Source: Berberis thunbergii
Lineage: Eukaryota > Streptophyta > Magnoliopsida > Ranunculales > Berberidaceae
Reading direction: 5' to 3'
Assembly (NCBI GenBank): GCA_003290165.1
Contig: QNQO01002069.1
Coordinates: forward strand, 88,592-152,591
DNA length: 64,000 nucleotides
The position numbers were made by a program, and so were the translations under genes. Below the pieces are notes generated by a model, which was not told where the DNA came from, did no database searches, and was given only the letters and a program-made list of their open reading frames with translations. Of the stretch, positions 33,148 to 44,152 are shown piece after piece (positions within the stretch are counted from its first letter, which is position 1; the number at the start of each line of letters is the position of its first letter).

Positions 33148-34696
33148 ATACACTACAAGAAATTTATCTTTTACCAACAAAATTATTGCTACGAAAATTG
33201 ATTTCCTTGTTAATATTGTAGCATTGTAACGAATAAAAAATTTCCTTGAAAAAGCCATAAACTTGTTATTGTTTTCCAACAAAATATATTTTGTAGGAAA
33301 CATTCTTTGTTAAATAGGTGGCGGGAAACATTCCCTCCAAACCCAATTTTTCGCTAAATTGATTTAACAATGAAATTATTTTTATGGCCACAAAATCTTT
33401 GTTCCTTGGTAATTATGGCATCATCTGAAATGAAATATTTTGTTGCTAAAGAAGACTAATTTTAACAACAACTAACTTTCCTTGTTAACGAATATTAAAC
33501 CTCATTCATCCCTCTTTAGTAAGGAAATATGTTTTCCTAGACAATAATCACATTATTAGTAATGATTTGGTTCGTTGATAATGATTGATAATTTTTTCAT
33601 TAGGTTTTTTCTTGTTAAAGCTCGTTTATTAATTTATAGCAACAAAGTAATATTTCATTGAGAATTGTCACACTATTGGCAACGTTTTTTTATTTTGTTA
33701 GAAACAATATATTTTTTAGTGAAATCTTTGTAGCTATGAAATAAGATTTTGTTGGTAATTATAACATTGTTCGTAACAAAAAAATTTCTAGGTAAAAACT
33801 GATAATATTTTCATGAAAATTTGTTTCTCATTAAAGTTCACTAACTATTTTATAGCGACAAGTCATTATTTTGTTGGAAATTGGTATACTCACTACAAAA
33901 ATGTTTTAGTTACTAACAAATTTTATTTTCCTTGTTCATATGTTATTATTTCTAACAAAAATAAATTTCATTGAAAAAACCATAGAGTTATCACTTTTTG
34001 TAATGAAATCTATTTTGTTGGCAACTTTTATTTTTAAAGAGATGGCGAAAAATATTTATTCCAAAACCAATTACCCACCAACATTATTTAGCAACAAAAT
34101 ATTTCTTTTTCAACGAAATTTTAGTTTGTTAGTTATAATGACGTCATTTACGATAAATTATTTCATTGCTAATAAATATTAATATTATTGACAAACATTT
34201 TTATAGTAAATGCACTATAACACTTGTTCGTGTCTCTTCAACAATGAAACTAAATTTTCTCTAGTTAACTACCACGTTATTGCAACGATTTATTTGGTTA
34301 CTTATATTGAATTTTTTTTCATGAAATGTTTTTATATTTAAAGCTCCTAGCTTCTTTATAGTGGAAAAATATCAATTCGTTGAAATTTTTTATTAGTAAC
34401 ATTGATATAATTTCATCTGAAAAATCAAATAAAATTTATTTAACAATACAACATTATTTTACTGTTAATTATAATATTAATGGTAACAATTTATTTCGTT
34501 GCTAAATATTGATAAAATTTCCATGAACATTTTTCTTATTAAGGCTCATTTTCTTGTTTACAACAATTTAATTTTATTTCATTTGGGATATAACCAATTT
34601 CAATAACATATAGCATTGAAATGCGATTACTATTTTGTTGCTAATTATAATGGTGTAACTGTGAAATTTTTTTCATTGCTAAAAGTGGTAGATATT

Positions 34697-36471
34697 TGAT
34701 ATACACGTAATTATTACAAAATATATCCCTTAATTTATATATGTTAGTGCTTCAATTAATATATTTTATTCTAATTATTTCATTTTTATGTTTTTGTAGG
34801 AATTTGCGCGTGAACGACAAAATCACATTAAGGCGATAATTTGAGGAAATAATTAATTTGTCGATTCTAGCGGTGGTACAAAAGAGTGGTTCACACATCT
34901 AAGCCTAACCCAAATAAGCATAGGTCCACTTACTTTAATAAAACCCAAGCCCAGAAAGCTAGAAACCTAAGCCCAGCCTAACAAGGAAATAGGGGAACCC
35001 TATTTAGGTTTCTCTCTTCCCTTCTCTTTAGGCACTCTCTTTTCCACGTTTTCTGATCTTCCTCTCTAGTCCAGCCACCATCACCACCTCCATTGGGGCA
35101 GAGACAGAGCTCTCTCGCTACTAACCAAACACCACCCTGCCACCATCTAACCACCGTCCTCGCCCCTGTTTCACGCTACAAACCTCACCTCGCCACTGTT
35201 CTCTCTGTCCATAACACAGCCGCCACCACCATCTCCTTCCTTCTCTCTCACCGCCACCATCACTCGAACACCATCGCCACCACCGCGCGCACGGTACTGC
35301 CGCAAAATAGGGAGCACCTCCCTGTTTCTCTCCCTCGCAACCGCCCTCCTTCCTTTTTCTCTCTTCTCCACGGTCTCTCCCTCCTCCACGCCTCTCTCTT
35401 GTAGAGCCACCACCACCGCGATAGAATCGCTACCACCGCGAAACAGGGAGAGCACCTCCCTATTCCTCGTCCTCCTTCGCGGTTTTGTTATTATCCCTGT
35501 TCCCTCACCCTCTCTCTTTGTTCTTGCAGGTACAGGAGCCGATCAGGAGGAGAGGAACCTTGAGAGGAGCGGAGAATAGCGACGGAGTTGGTCGCGTCGC
35601 GCTGGGGTCGAAGGAGCAGCATAGCACCAATTTCGCGAGGGAGAAACTGTTTTTCAGTTTGAAAAACAGTTTTGACTATTGACACCCCGAGAACCTGTAA
35701 GAGCCACCATAGTGCAAATTTAGCTGCTTTTCTCGGGATTCATGCGCGTACGGGAAGTGATGGATTCCTCCTCCACTGATGCTGTGACCAGCACCACCAT
35801 GAGTCACTAAACCCCACGCAAGGTGAAGAGGTGAACTCCTAGATGTAACGCACTAAATTAGTAATTAATTCGCTTTAAGTTTTCACGATGAATAATGATG
35901 TTTAATGATTCTCACTTTTATTTAATATAGAAATTTATGTTGTTCTAGTGACAAGGATTTCATAGATTTCTTTGTAGATTATTTTTATTCCGGTGATTAT
36001 CTTTTCTTCTCCATATAAGCTTAGTCACGCTTTTCTTATGTGTGGAATATTTAAGAATTAATTGATTCCGGTAGGTTAGTTATATGTGACCGTCATTTAT
36101 TACGGTATTGTCTCCGGATATATCGTAAGTTTAGGATATCACATATGACAGACCTTTGTGTTTTCTTAGAAGAAGTGAAATCTAAAATTCATTTACATTA
36201 GGGTATATTAATGATTAAAAAGTTATTTTTCCGATTACGTCGTTTGGGATGTGAAACACGTAGTTGAGTCATCATAGCGAATCAATACTAGTTGGCGCGT
36301 GAAGTCTAGGAGGGATTCTTGGAACCTTGTGATTTTTCTAAACTTAATTTTCATTAAATTAAATTCAATTTCGTATTTTAAATTTGTTAGAATTTATTAA
36401 CTTTAGTTTCGCATAGTTTGTCTTCCTTAACCTTATTTTGTAGATCATTTTTCCTCGTGGGATCGACACCC
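34697..36471 (+). repeat. 5' LTR of Athila-1, 3'-truncated
   Basis: Matches the right LTR (44153 onward) almost base for base up to GATCGACACCC, then departs. The last about 46 bases of the right LTR, including GACCGCGTGTACTG and GTAATCA, are missing here. The CT-rich block 35040-35530 holds long open stretches of His/Thr/Ser-rich text that are not genes. Confidence 0.88.
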
Positions 36472-36514
36472 ACAAATTCACATTGAGACCAAATTAAGTC
36501 CTACTTCTAACACC
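36472..36514 (+). other. Athila-1 leader lacking a primer binding site
   Basis: Between the truncated LTR and the gag start there are only about 43 bases, and none resembles the TGGCGCCGTTGCCGGGGA site seen at 57975 in the related element. A deletion seems to have removed LTR end, primer site and most of the leader. Confidence 0.65.
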
Positions 36515-37984
36515 ATGAGTAATCACGAAGATGACCATGTTCGGTCGCTAAAGGACTATCTCCACCCCACACGCACTTCTACTCCATCATGTATCATGTT
36601 TGCACCAAGTACACCAAAACTAGATTTTAAGCCGGGTATGATACAATTATTACCTACTTTTCATGGCCTAGAGAGTGAAAATCCTTATGTTCACATTAGG
36701 GAATTCGAGGAAGTTGTGGCCACCTTTCACAACAAAGTTGAGGCTGTAGACTCGGTTAGACTAAGGTTTTTTCCTTTTTCCCTTAAGGAAAAAGCAAAGA
36801 GTTGGTTATACTCTTTGTGACCAAGGTCTATAGGTTCGTGGGAGGAGATGACCCAAGCATTTTTTAATAAATATTTTCCTCACCACAACACCAACGGTCT
36901 AAAGAGACAGATTTCTACCTTCACCCAAAAGAATAGCGAGACATCATATCAAGTATGGAAAAGGTTCAAGGATTTCTTGAATACATGCCCACACCATGGG
37001 TATGAGAGTTGGCGTTTAGTCAGTTATTTTTATGAGGGGCTCACCAGTAGAGAACGTCAGTTCGTTGAGATGATGTGTAATGAAGAGTTTTTGCAAAAAG
37101 ACCCTAACGAGGCCATTGAGTACCTGAATAACTTAGCTGAAAAGGCCCACACTTGGACTGGTCCAAATGCTATTGAGAGCACAGATAGAACACGCCCAGC
37201 TGGAGTTTACCAACTTAGGGAAGAGGATAGCCTTAGAGCCCAACTTGATAGAGTAACTAGGGAGTTAGAAGCACTTAAGACCAAGGATGGTAAGCCCACA
37301 CATACTGTTGCCAGAGTTGAGCTACATGACGCCTGTTTTATATGCAGGGGAGTTGAACACTTCGCACAAGATTGCCCAACCTTGACTGAGATGAGAGGGG
37401 TTTATGAGGAACAATGTAACGCCTTAGGGATGTACAAGAAGCCTTATTCACCATTCTCTAACACTTAAAATTCTGGCTGGAGAGATCACCCTAATTTTGG
37501 CTGGATGTCCGAGGCCGACCAACCTACACACTCAAAGGCACAACCACCTAGGTCATACCCCGCACCTCCGTACAATGCGCAATCTAACAAAAGTTCCTTA
37601 TCAGACACATTGCATTCATTTATAGAGGCACAAGGCAAAACTAATCAAAAATTTGAGGTTGCATTGACACAGTTGGCAAAGGAGAACAAAGAGATCAAAA
37701 GCCAAATAACCAAGCTGACAAGTTCATTAACAGTACAAGCTCAGGGCCAATTTCCGTCACAGCCTCAAGCAAATCCAAAGGGACAACTTATTGCACAAAC
37801 CTCTACTTCAGACTCTCAGAATGTCAAAGAGGTTAATGCCATCACTACTCGGAGTGGTAAGATCTTAGATGGGTCAAGCTCGTCCACGACTATAGGCACC
37901 TCCCCAAGTGCAAAGAAGAACATCCCTGAGGATGAGCCCAACAAGAACATTCCAGTTTCAGTTCCTTTTCCTCAAGCACTATGA
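36515..37984 (+). pseudogene. Athila-1 gag with three in-frame stops
   Basis: One frame runs from ATG 36515 through gag: PTFHGLESENPYVHIREFEE, DSVRLRFFPFSLKEKAKSWL, FKDFLNTCPHHGYESW, a CCHC knuckle CFICRGVEHFAQDC (37336-37380), then a Gln/Ser-rich region and NAITTRSGKILDG. Stops interrupt the frame at 36818 (TGA, probably from CGA by C-to-T change), 37466 (TAA) and 37982 (TGA). Without them gag and pol would be a single frame, since 38006-40690 is in the same phase. Gag would form the particle; as it stands only fragments could be made. Confidence 0.88.
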
Positions 37985-38005
37985 CCTACTGGAAAGAAAT
38001 CGGAA

Positions 38006-40690
38006 ATGCATGGTGAGATTCTAGAACATTTGAAACAGGTTAAAATTAACCTACCTTTGTTGAATGTGATTAAACAGGTACCAACTTATGCGAGGATCAT
38101 CAAGGACTTAGGCACTATCAAAAGGAAACATCATGTCAAGAAGACTGCCTTCTTGACAGAACAGGTAAGTGCGGTGATTGAGCAGAGGACACCACCCAAG
38201 TACAAAGATCCAGGGTGTCCTACAGTCACCTGCCTGATTGGGACTCATGAGTTCGGCCAAGCCTTGTTGGATTTAGGGGCAAGTGTAAATCTGATGCCAT
38301 ATTCTATTTACTTGCAACTGGGTCTAGGAGAGATTAAACCCACGTCCGTGGTTCTGCAATTGGCCGATAGATCAGTTAAGAAGCCAAGAGGAATAGTCGA
38401 GGATGTCTTGCTTCATATTGATAAGTTTTACTATCCCGTCGACTTTCTTATTTTAGATACTCATTCTGTGGTTAATATGGAGTCTACAGTTTCGATTATT
38501 TTAGGTAGACCTTTTCTTGCCACAGCTAACGCTCTTATCAATTGCAGGAACGGTCTAATGAAGCTGTCTTTTGGGAACATGACTCTGGAGGTCAACATAT
38601 TCAATATTAGCAAGCAACCACGTGATGATGATGAGTGTCATCATACCTACATGATAGACACGCTGATATCAGAGGACACGCTCCTGAGCACATATTCTGA
38701 AACCTTAGAGTACCTCCTTTTTATTTCTGATTTTGAGAATTCACTTTATCCTGATAATGCTTTTGATATTGCTATTGTTTCAGGGTTAAAGGATAAAGGA
38801 GGGCGACAATGGCAACCATGCTTTGAGGAGTTGCCAAAGGAAAGACAGAAACCACAACCATCCACAGTGGAAACTTCGAAAGTTGACCTAGCTCCACTGC
38901 CCGAGGGACTTAAACATGCATTCCTAGGACCAGGTGATACCTTTCTTGTTATTATTTATTCCGTGCTTGATAGCTCACAAGAAGAAGAATTGATTAATAT
39001 GTTACGTGAGTACAAATCTGCACTAGGTTGGACTATAGCTGACATTAAAGGTATTAGCCCCTTAATATGTTCCCATAGGATCCATTTAGAAGAAGGAGCT
39101 AACCCCCGTAGAGATCCTCAAAGACGACTCAACCCTACTATGAAAGAGGTGGTGAAAAAGGAAGTTTTAAAATTGTTAGATGCAAGCATCATTTATCCCA
39201 TCTCTGATAGCAAGTGGGTTAGTCCAACTCAAGTAGTTCCCAAGAAATCGGGCATAACTGTGGTGACTAATGATGAGGGGGTGACTGTTCCTACCAAGGT
39301 AGTTACAGGGTGGCGCATGTGCATTGATTATAGGAAACTTAATTCTGCCACCCGCAAGGATCACTTCCCACTTCCATTCATAGACCAAATCTTAGAGCGA
39401 GTAGCTGGTCATTCTTTCTATTGTTTTCTAGATGGGTATTCAGGATATTATCAGATTGAGATTGCATTAGAGGATCAGGATAAGACTACTTTCACATGTC
39501 TTTTTGGTACTTATGCTTTTCGGCGTATGCCATTTGGTTTGTGTAATGCACCAACTACTTTTCAGCGATGCATGATGAGTATTTTTAGTGACATGGTTGA
39601 AAAATGTATGGAAGTTTTCATGGATGATTTGACTGTTTTTGGTAATTCCTTTGATTCATGTTTACTTCACTTGAAGGCTGTTTTAAGTAGATGTGAAGAG
39701 AAGGGTCTGGTGCTTAATTGGGAAAAATGTCATTTCATGGTTTCCTATGGAATAGTTCTGGGACACATAGTTTCTAATAAAGGAATCGAGGTAGATAAAG
39801 CTAAAATTGAATTGATTTCTAAACTACCTACACCTAAAAGTGTCAAGGATGTGCGATCCTTTCTAGGGCATGCGAGTTTTTATAGGAGGTTCATACATAA
39901 TTTTTCTGCCATCTCTAGACCATTAAGCAACCTCCTGGTCAAAGATGTCGTGTTCCAATGGACACAAGAGTGTGAGGACGCCTTCCGAACACTCATTGAT
40001 AGGCTCACCTCTGCCCCCATCATGCAGCCACCAGATTGGACTTTACCATTTGAGATAATGTGTGATGCAAACAATTATGCTGTGGGGGCAGTCTTGGGAC
40101 AACGAAGGGAAGGGAAGCCATTTGTTGTTTACTATGCTAGTCGAACACTTAATGATGCTCAAAAGAATTATTCGACTACTGAAAAAGAGTTGCTAGCTGT
40201 AGTTTTTGCTTTAGATAAATTTTGTGCTTATTTGATTGGTACACCTATCACTGTTTTTACTGACCATGTAGCTCTTAAGTTCCTTCTTTCTAAAAAGGAT
40301 GCTAAGGCAAGATTGATTAGGTGGATTTTACTTTTGCAGGAATTTGATCTAACTATAAAGGATAAGAAGGGGGTCGAGAATGTTGTGGCAGATCACTTGC
40401 CTCGTGTGGAGTTCAGTGACTCTACCAATGGCCCACCCATCCGTGATGACTTCCCTGATGAACACCTATTCGCCGTCACTCGGGTACCATGGTATGCACA
40501 CATTGTTAATTACTTGGTTTCCGACGAAGTTCCATCATCATGGAGTGCTCAAGATAAGCGCAAATTTTTGGTCGAGGTAAGAAATTTTTATTGGGATGAT
40601 CCTTATTTATATAAGTATTGCCCCGACCAAATCATGAGGCGTTGTATCCCTGAAGGTGAGATTGAAAGTGTCTTACATTTTTTGTCATAG
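38006..40690 (+). CDS. Athila-1 pol: protease, reverse transcriptase, RNase H
   Basis: 894 open codons. Protease near residues 85-180: ALLDLGASVNLMPYSIYLQL with the Athila/Tat-type DLGA active site, and IILGRPFLATANALI. Reverse transcriptase about 360-650: WVSPTQVVPKKSGIT, GWRMCIDYRKLNSAT, FLDGYSGYYQIEIALEDQDK, RRMPFGLCNAPTTFQRCM and the catalytic EVFMDDLTVFG, all intact. RNase H about 670-810: LPFEIMCDANNYAVGAVLGQ, TEKELLAVVFALDKF, TVFTDHVALKFLLSKKD, ENVVADHLPRVE. The frame ends at 40690 because T6 at 40678-40683 shifts it; one T fewer would lead into the integrase. This is the best-preserved enzyme of the nest and could still be translated if a transcript existed. Confidence 0.9.
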   Translation: MHGEILEHLKQVKINLPLLNVIKQVPTYARIIKDLGTIKRKHHVKKTAFLTEQVSAVIEQRTPPKYKDPGCPTVTCLIGTHEFGQALLDLGASVNLMPYSIYLQLGLGEIKPTSVVLQLADRSVKKPRGIVEDVLLHIDKFYYPVDFLILDTHSVVNMESTVSIILGRPFLATANALINCRNGLMKLSFGNMTLEVNIFNISKQPRDDDECHHTYMIDTLISEDTLLSTYSETLEYLLFISDFENSLYPDNAFDIAIVSGLKDKGGRQWQPCFEELPKERQKPQPSTVETSKVDLAPLPEGLKHAFLGPGDTFLVIIYSVLDSSQEEELINMLREYKSALGWTIADIKGISPLICSHRIHLEEGANPRRDPQRRLNPTMKEVVKKEVLKLLDASIIYPISDSKWVSPTQVVPKKSGITVVTNDEGVTVPTKVVTGWRMCIDYRKLNSATRKDHFPLPFIDQILERVAGHSFYCFLDGYSGYYQIEIALEDQDKTTFTCLFGTYAFRRMPFGLCNAPTTFQRCMMSIFSDMVEKCMEVFMDDLTVFGNSFDSCLLHLKAVLSRCEEKGLVLNWEKCHFMVSYGIVLGHIVSNKGIEVDKAKIELISKLPTPKSVKDVRSFLGHASFYRRFIHNFSAISRPLSNLLVKDVVFQWTQECEDAFRTLIDRLTSAPIMQPPDWTLPFEIMCDANNYAVGAVLGQRREGKPFVVYYASRTLNDAQKNYSTTEKELLAVVFALDKFCAYLIGTPITVFTDHVALKFLLSKKDAKARLIRWILLLQEFDLTIKDKKGVENVVADHLPRVEFSDSTNGPPIRDDFPDEHLFAVTRVPWYAHIVNYLVSDEVPSSWSAQDKRKFLVEVRNFYWDDPYLYKYCPDQIMRRCIPEGEIESVLHFLS

Positions 40691-41958
40691 TGCAGCTTGT
40701 GGAGGCCATTTTTCTATGAAAAAGACCGCTACAAAAATTTTACAGTCTGGATTATATTGGCTTACTTTGTTTAAGGACACTAACAATTATTGTCGTTCTT
40801 GTGATAGATGCCAGAAGTTGGGTACATTGTCCCGGAGACACATGATGCCCCTTAACCCCATCCTAGTCATTGAGATATTTGATTGTTGGGGGATTGATTT
40901 TATGGGACCTTTTCCACCTTCCTTTGGATATTTGTATATTTTGCTTGCAGTGGACTATGTGTCCAAATGGGTTGAGGCTTTGGTGTGCCGATACAATGAC
41001 AACAATATTGTTGTCAAGTTTATCAAAGAACACATTCTATCCCGTTTCGGTACACCACGAGCCATTATTAGTGTTCAGGGGACTCATTTTTGTAATCGCT
41101 CTTTTGAAGCTTTGATGCACAGGTATGGAGTTCATCACAAGGTTGCCAATGCCTATCATCCGCAGACAAATGGCCAAGCTGAGTTGGCTAATCGAGAAGT
41201 AAAACAAATCTTTGAGAAGATGGTGAATCCTGGTTTCGATGGTGGTGGCGGTGAGAGAGAGGGAGGGAGGTGGTGCTTAATTGGGAAAAATGTCATTTCA
41301 TGGTTTCCTATGGAATAGTTCTGGGACACATAGTTTCTAATAAAGGAATCGAGGTAAATAAAGCTAAAATTGAATTGATTTCTAAACTACCTACACCTAA
41401 AAGACAATTGATAGGAAGGATTGGTCTTTGCGCCTTCCTGATGCACTTTGGGCCTACCGTACCGCTTATAAGACAATTCTCGGGATGTCTCCATATCGAC
41501 TTATATATGGAAAAGCATGTCATTTACCTGTTGAGTTAAAACATCGCGCTTATTGGGACGTAAAAAGCACTAACTTTGATCTCAATGATGCAGGTATTCA
41601 GCGGAAACTTCAGTTGGCTGAAATTGAGGAGTTGCGGAATGATGCCTATGACAATTCCCGAATATACAAGGCGAAGATGAAAACAGCTCATGATAAGCAA
41701 ATTCTGAGGAAACATTTCGAGCCCAACCAACGAGTCTATCTCTATGACTCACGCCTTCATCTTCATCCTGGCAAGCTAAAATCGAGAGGGATGGGCCCAT
41801 TCATGGTAAAACAAGTTTTTCCCTATGGATCCATAGAAATTGAAGATCCAACAGATGGGAGAGTATTTAGAGTCAATGAGCAACGTTTGAAGCATTATGT
41901 GGAGCGAGTAGAGGTGCCAGAAGAGATCTCTCTGGTTGCCCCTGTCCACTTGATTTGA
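40656..41958 (+). pseudogene. Athila-1 integrase, broken by filler DNA
   Basis: The finger (CHSAACGGHF then CRSCDRCQKLGTLSRR) and core run in one frame to 41318: FDCWGIDFMGPFPPSFGYLY (first Asp), IISVQGTHFCNRSFEALMHR, where Val and Gln replace the usual Asp-Gly, so the second catalytic Asp is lost, and YHPQTNGQAELANREVKQ (Glu). At about 41232 coding sequence stops and 178 bases of filler follow. The integrase resumes at about 41411 ([19 protein letters not shown], frame 41428-41958) through [35 protein letters not shown] and [11 protein letters not shown]. The ending fits the family. Confidence 0.88.
41233..41410 (+). repeat. Chimeric filler: antisense LTR piece plus copied RT segment
   Basis: 41271-41403 repeats 39708-39840 from the reverse transcriptase region: 133 bases with one visible mismatch (41357). 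Just before it, 41233-41270 (GAGAGAGAGGGAGGGAGG and GTGGTGGCGGTGAGAG) resembles the reverse complement of the LTR near 44680-44725. Both pieces come from the same element and sit inside the integrase frame, as expected from template switching during reverse transcription or from templated break repair. Confidence 0.85.
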
Positions 41959-42008
41959 TGTTCTCTACCCTATCTTTAGTTTAGGTTTTTATTTTTCTTT
42001 TATTTTTC

Positions 42009-42042
<34 letters not shown>

Positions 42043-44152
42043 TTAGTTTAGTTTAGGTTGTTGCTTTTATGTTTTTCTTTTAGTGTTTCAGGTTATTTTA
42101 GGTGTTGCTATTGGAGTCACTTGGAGCTCTTCATCCCACATGTTCCTTTCTCCCGTCGGTATGAATTTCTTATATTTTGGTGACTGTGAGGACATTGTCT
42201 ATTTGAAATTGGTAAAGCGTCACCATGGTAATATCACTCTAACCCTCCTCTTTTCTTTTGCCTTGATTTGTCATGATTATTATTTTATACATTGAGGACA
42301 ATGTTTGGTTTAGGTTTGGAGGTGTGGTTATGCAATTTTAAAAAATCTTTGAGTTTAAAACGTATTTTACATTTAAACCGAGTCATTTTTGTGTTCTACT
42401 CAATCTCCATTGATTACTTAGATGATTATGGTAATTGTGTAAAATCTTCTTGAAAATGCATTTGAAATCCGAACTCTTGGTGAATAAAAAAAATTAAAAA
42501 AAAAGAGGTTTTGAGTATTTTAGAGAATATTTTTTTTTGTTGCCTTTAATTTTGAGAAAACACATACTAGCACGTGTCACATAGTTATATTAGTGGAAAA
42601 CATGATATTTGATATAATCCTTATGTTAGATGTATTTCGTGAGACTTTTCATCTCGACTATTCATGCACTATAAGTCAAGTCAACATGATTTGAAGTTGA
42701 TTAGTGAGATTTTGAACTAGAAAACCTTAGAATAATAGTGGAGACTTAACCCTTGTGAGTTTTGAGCCATTCTTTATTTCTTGAGGGTTATTAATTACAT
42801 TCTGATTTTCTTGAGTCCGCATTATTTCGTTGATGATCTCATTATTCTTGATTTTCTTATTGATTGCTTTAAGAATGACAAAAATTGAATCTTTACACTA
42901 GAACTTCTTGCTTTATTTAGTTGAGATGTCCTAGTACTAACTAGAACTTATGAAGTGATATAGGCATTTCTTTCTTTAAATCATGTTTAGCCTTTTAGCT
43001 TACCCAATAATAAATATCCATTTGCATCCCTTTCAGCCTTTAGATAGTCTTTTCTTTGTTATCTCCATTCCCAATACCTACTCCAACCAAGGAGTAATAC
43101 CTTTATTATTTTATCCTTACCCAATTTTCTGAGAATGTATCCGGTGAGATATATTTATGGAATGGGCAAATAGAAAAAAAAAATATTTCATGCGCCCTCG
43201 AAGTAAATGTGTTGGATTGTATCAATGGGGAAAAGCATGTCAAAAAAAAAATGCGATTGAAGAAGAAAATAATGAAGAAAAAGTTAATGGTGTACAACAT
43301 TGATTTGTTTTTCAATGCCCTATGTGTTATTCAAGGGTGTATCTATTCTCAGGAAATCTTTGTATCCTTTTGTCCCTTATTGTTTGCCATAATCCAAGCC
43401 CCAATACAACATAGTAAAGACCTGATTGATCTTAAGTGAAAGTTAGCTTAATTGATGTGGAGATTGAATAGGCAAGAACTATGGTGTTTGATTCAACATT
43501 CTCAAAAGTAATCAATATTCCGGTCCATGAGATCATATTCATTTCACTCTTTGAAAATTTCGTTTTTCATGATAATTATATGTGAGACGTTTGCATTTTC
43601 CATAATATATTCTTTTCCTCACATATAAACTGAGTGCCCAATCTCTGAGCGTTTCATTTCTGAGCGACATGAGAGAATTGTAGTCGAAACGTCCTTTCTA
43701 AAGGTTATCTTGTCACATCTTTACTATGAGATGAAGAGTTATGTTGATAAGGCGCCTCACACACACACTTCGAGTTGAAAATGATTATGAAATTCATTTA
43801 ACCTTTAGATACTATTAAATTATTGTACTCTATTGGTATACTTTTGTGACAGTTTTAGTTTGTTGTTTTTCTCGAATGCTAAGCAATTAGAAAATTACTC
43901 TAAGGAAAATAAAGAAGAATGCTCACGTTTTTGCATTATGTTTTTAGAAAATAGATTTGTTTTATTGAGTCAGTAATGTTTGGGGGTAGCATTTCTGGAA
44001 ACCCTCACGAGACTATAACTCGTCCTCTAGAGGTTTAAAGCCTTGTTGCACGTTAAGGTAAGTGCAACCGTGATTCCTACGAAAGTGAGTTAGAATTTTA
44101 TTCTTTATTTTGTTTTGCTCGAGGACTAGCAAAATATAGGTTTGGGGGTATT
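41959..44152 (+). other. Athila-1 3' non-coding region
   Basis: About 2.2 kb without an envelope-like or other convincing frame. It contains an ATT microsatellite (42010-42043), the motif GGACAATGTTTGGTTTAGG at about 42296, which recurs at the same relative place in Athila-2 (61347), CTCACGAGACTATAACTCGT at about 44005 (also in Athila-2, 62970), and the purine tract before the LTR. Confidence 0.75.

Noticed and set aside
35093..35404. Open frame rich in His, Thr and Ser in the Athila-1 LTR (also 44549-44860, 56618-57277 and 63437-63998 in either strand)
   Set aside because: It lies in the CT-rich transcribed part of the LTRs, recurs in each LTR copy, has low-complexity composition and matches no family I know. 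Treated as a by-product of base composition.
41959..44152. An envelope-like third ORF as in some Athila elements
   Set aside because: No frame longer than about 76 codons and no transmembrane pattern; the region is conserved only in short non-coding motifs.
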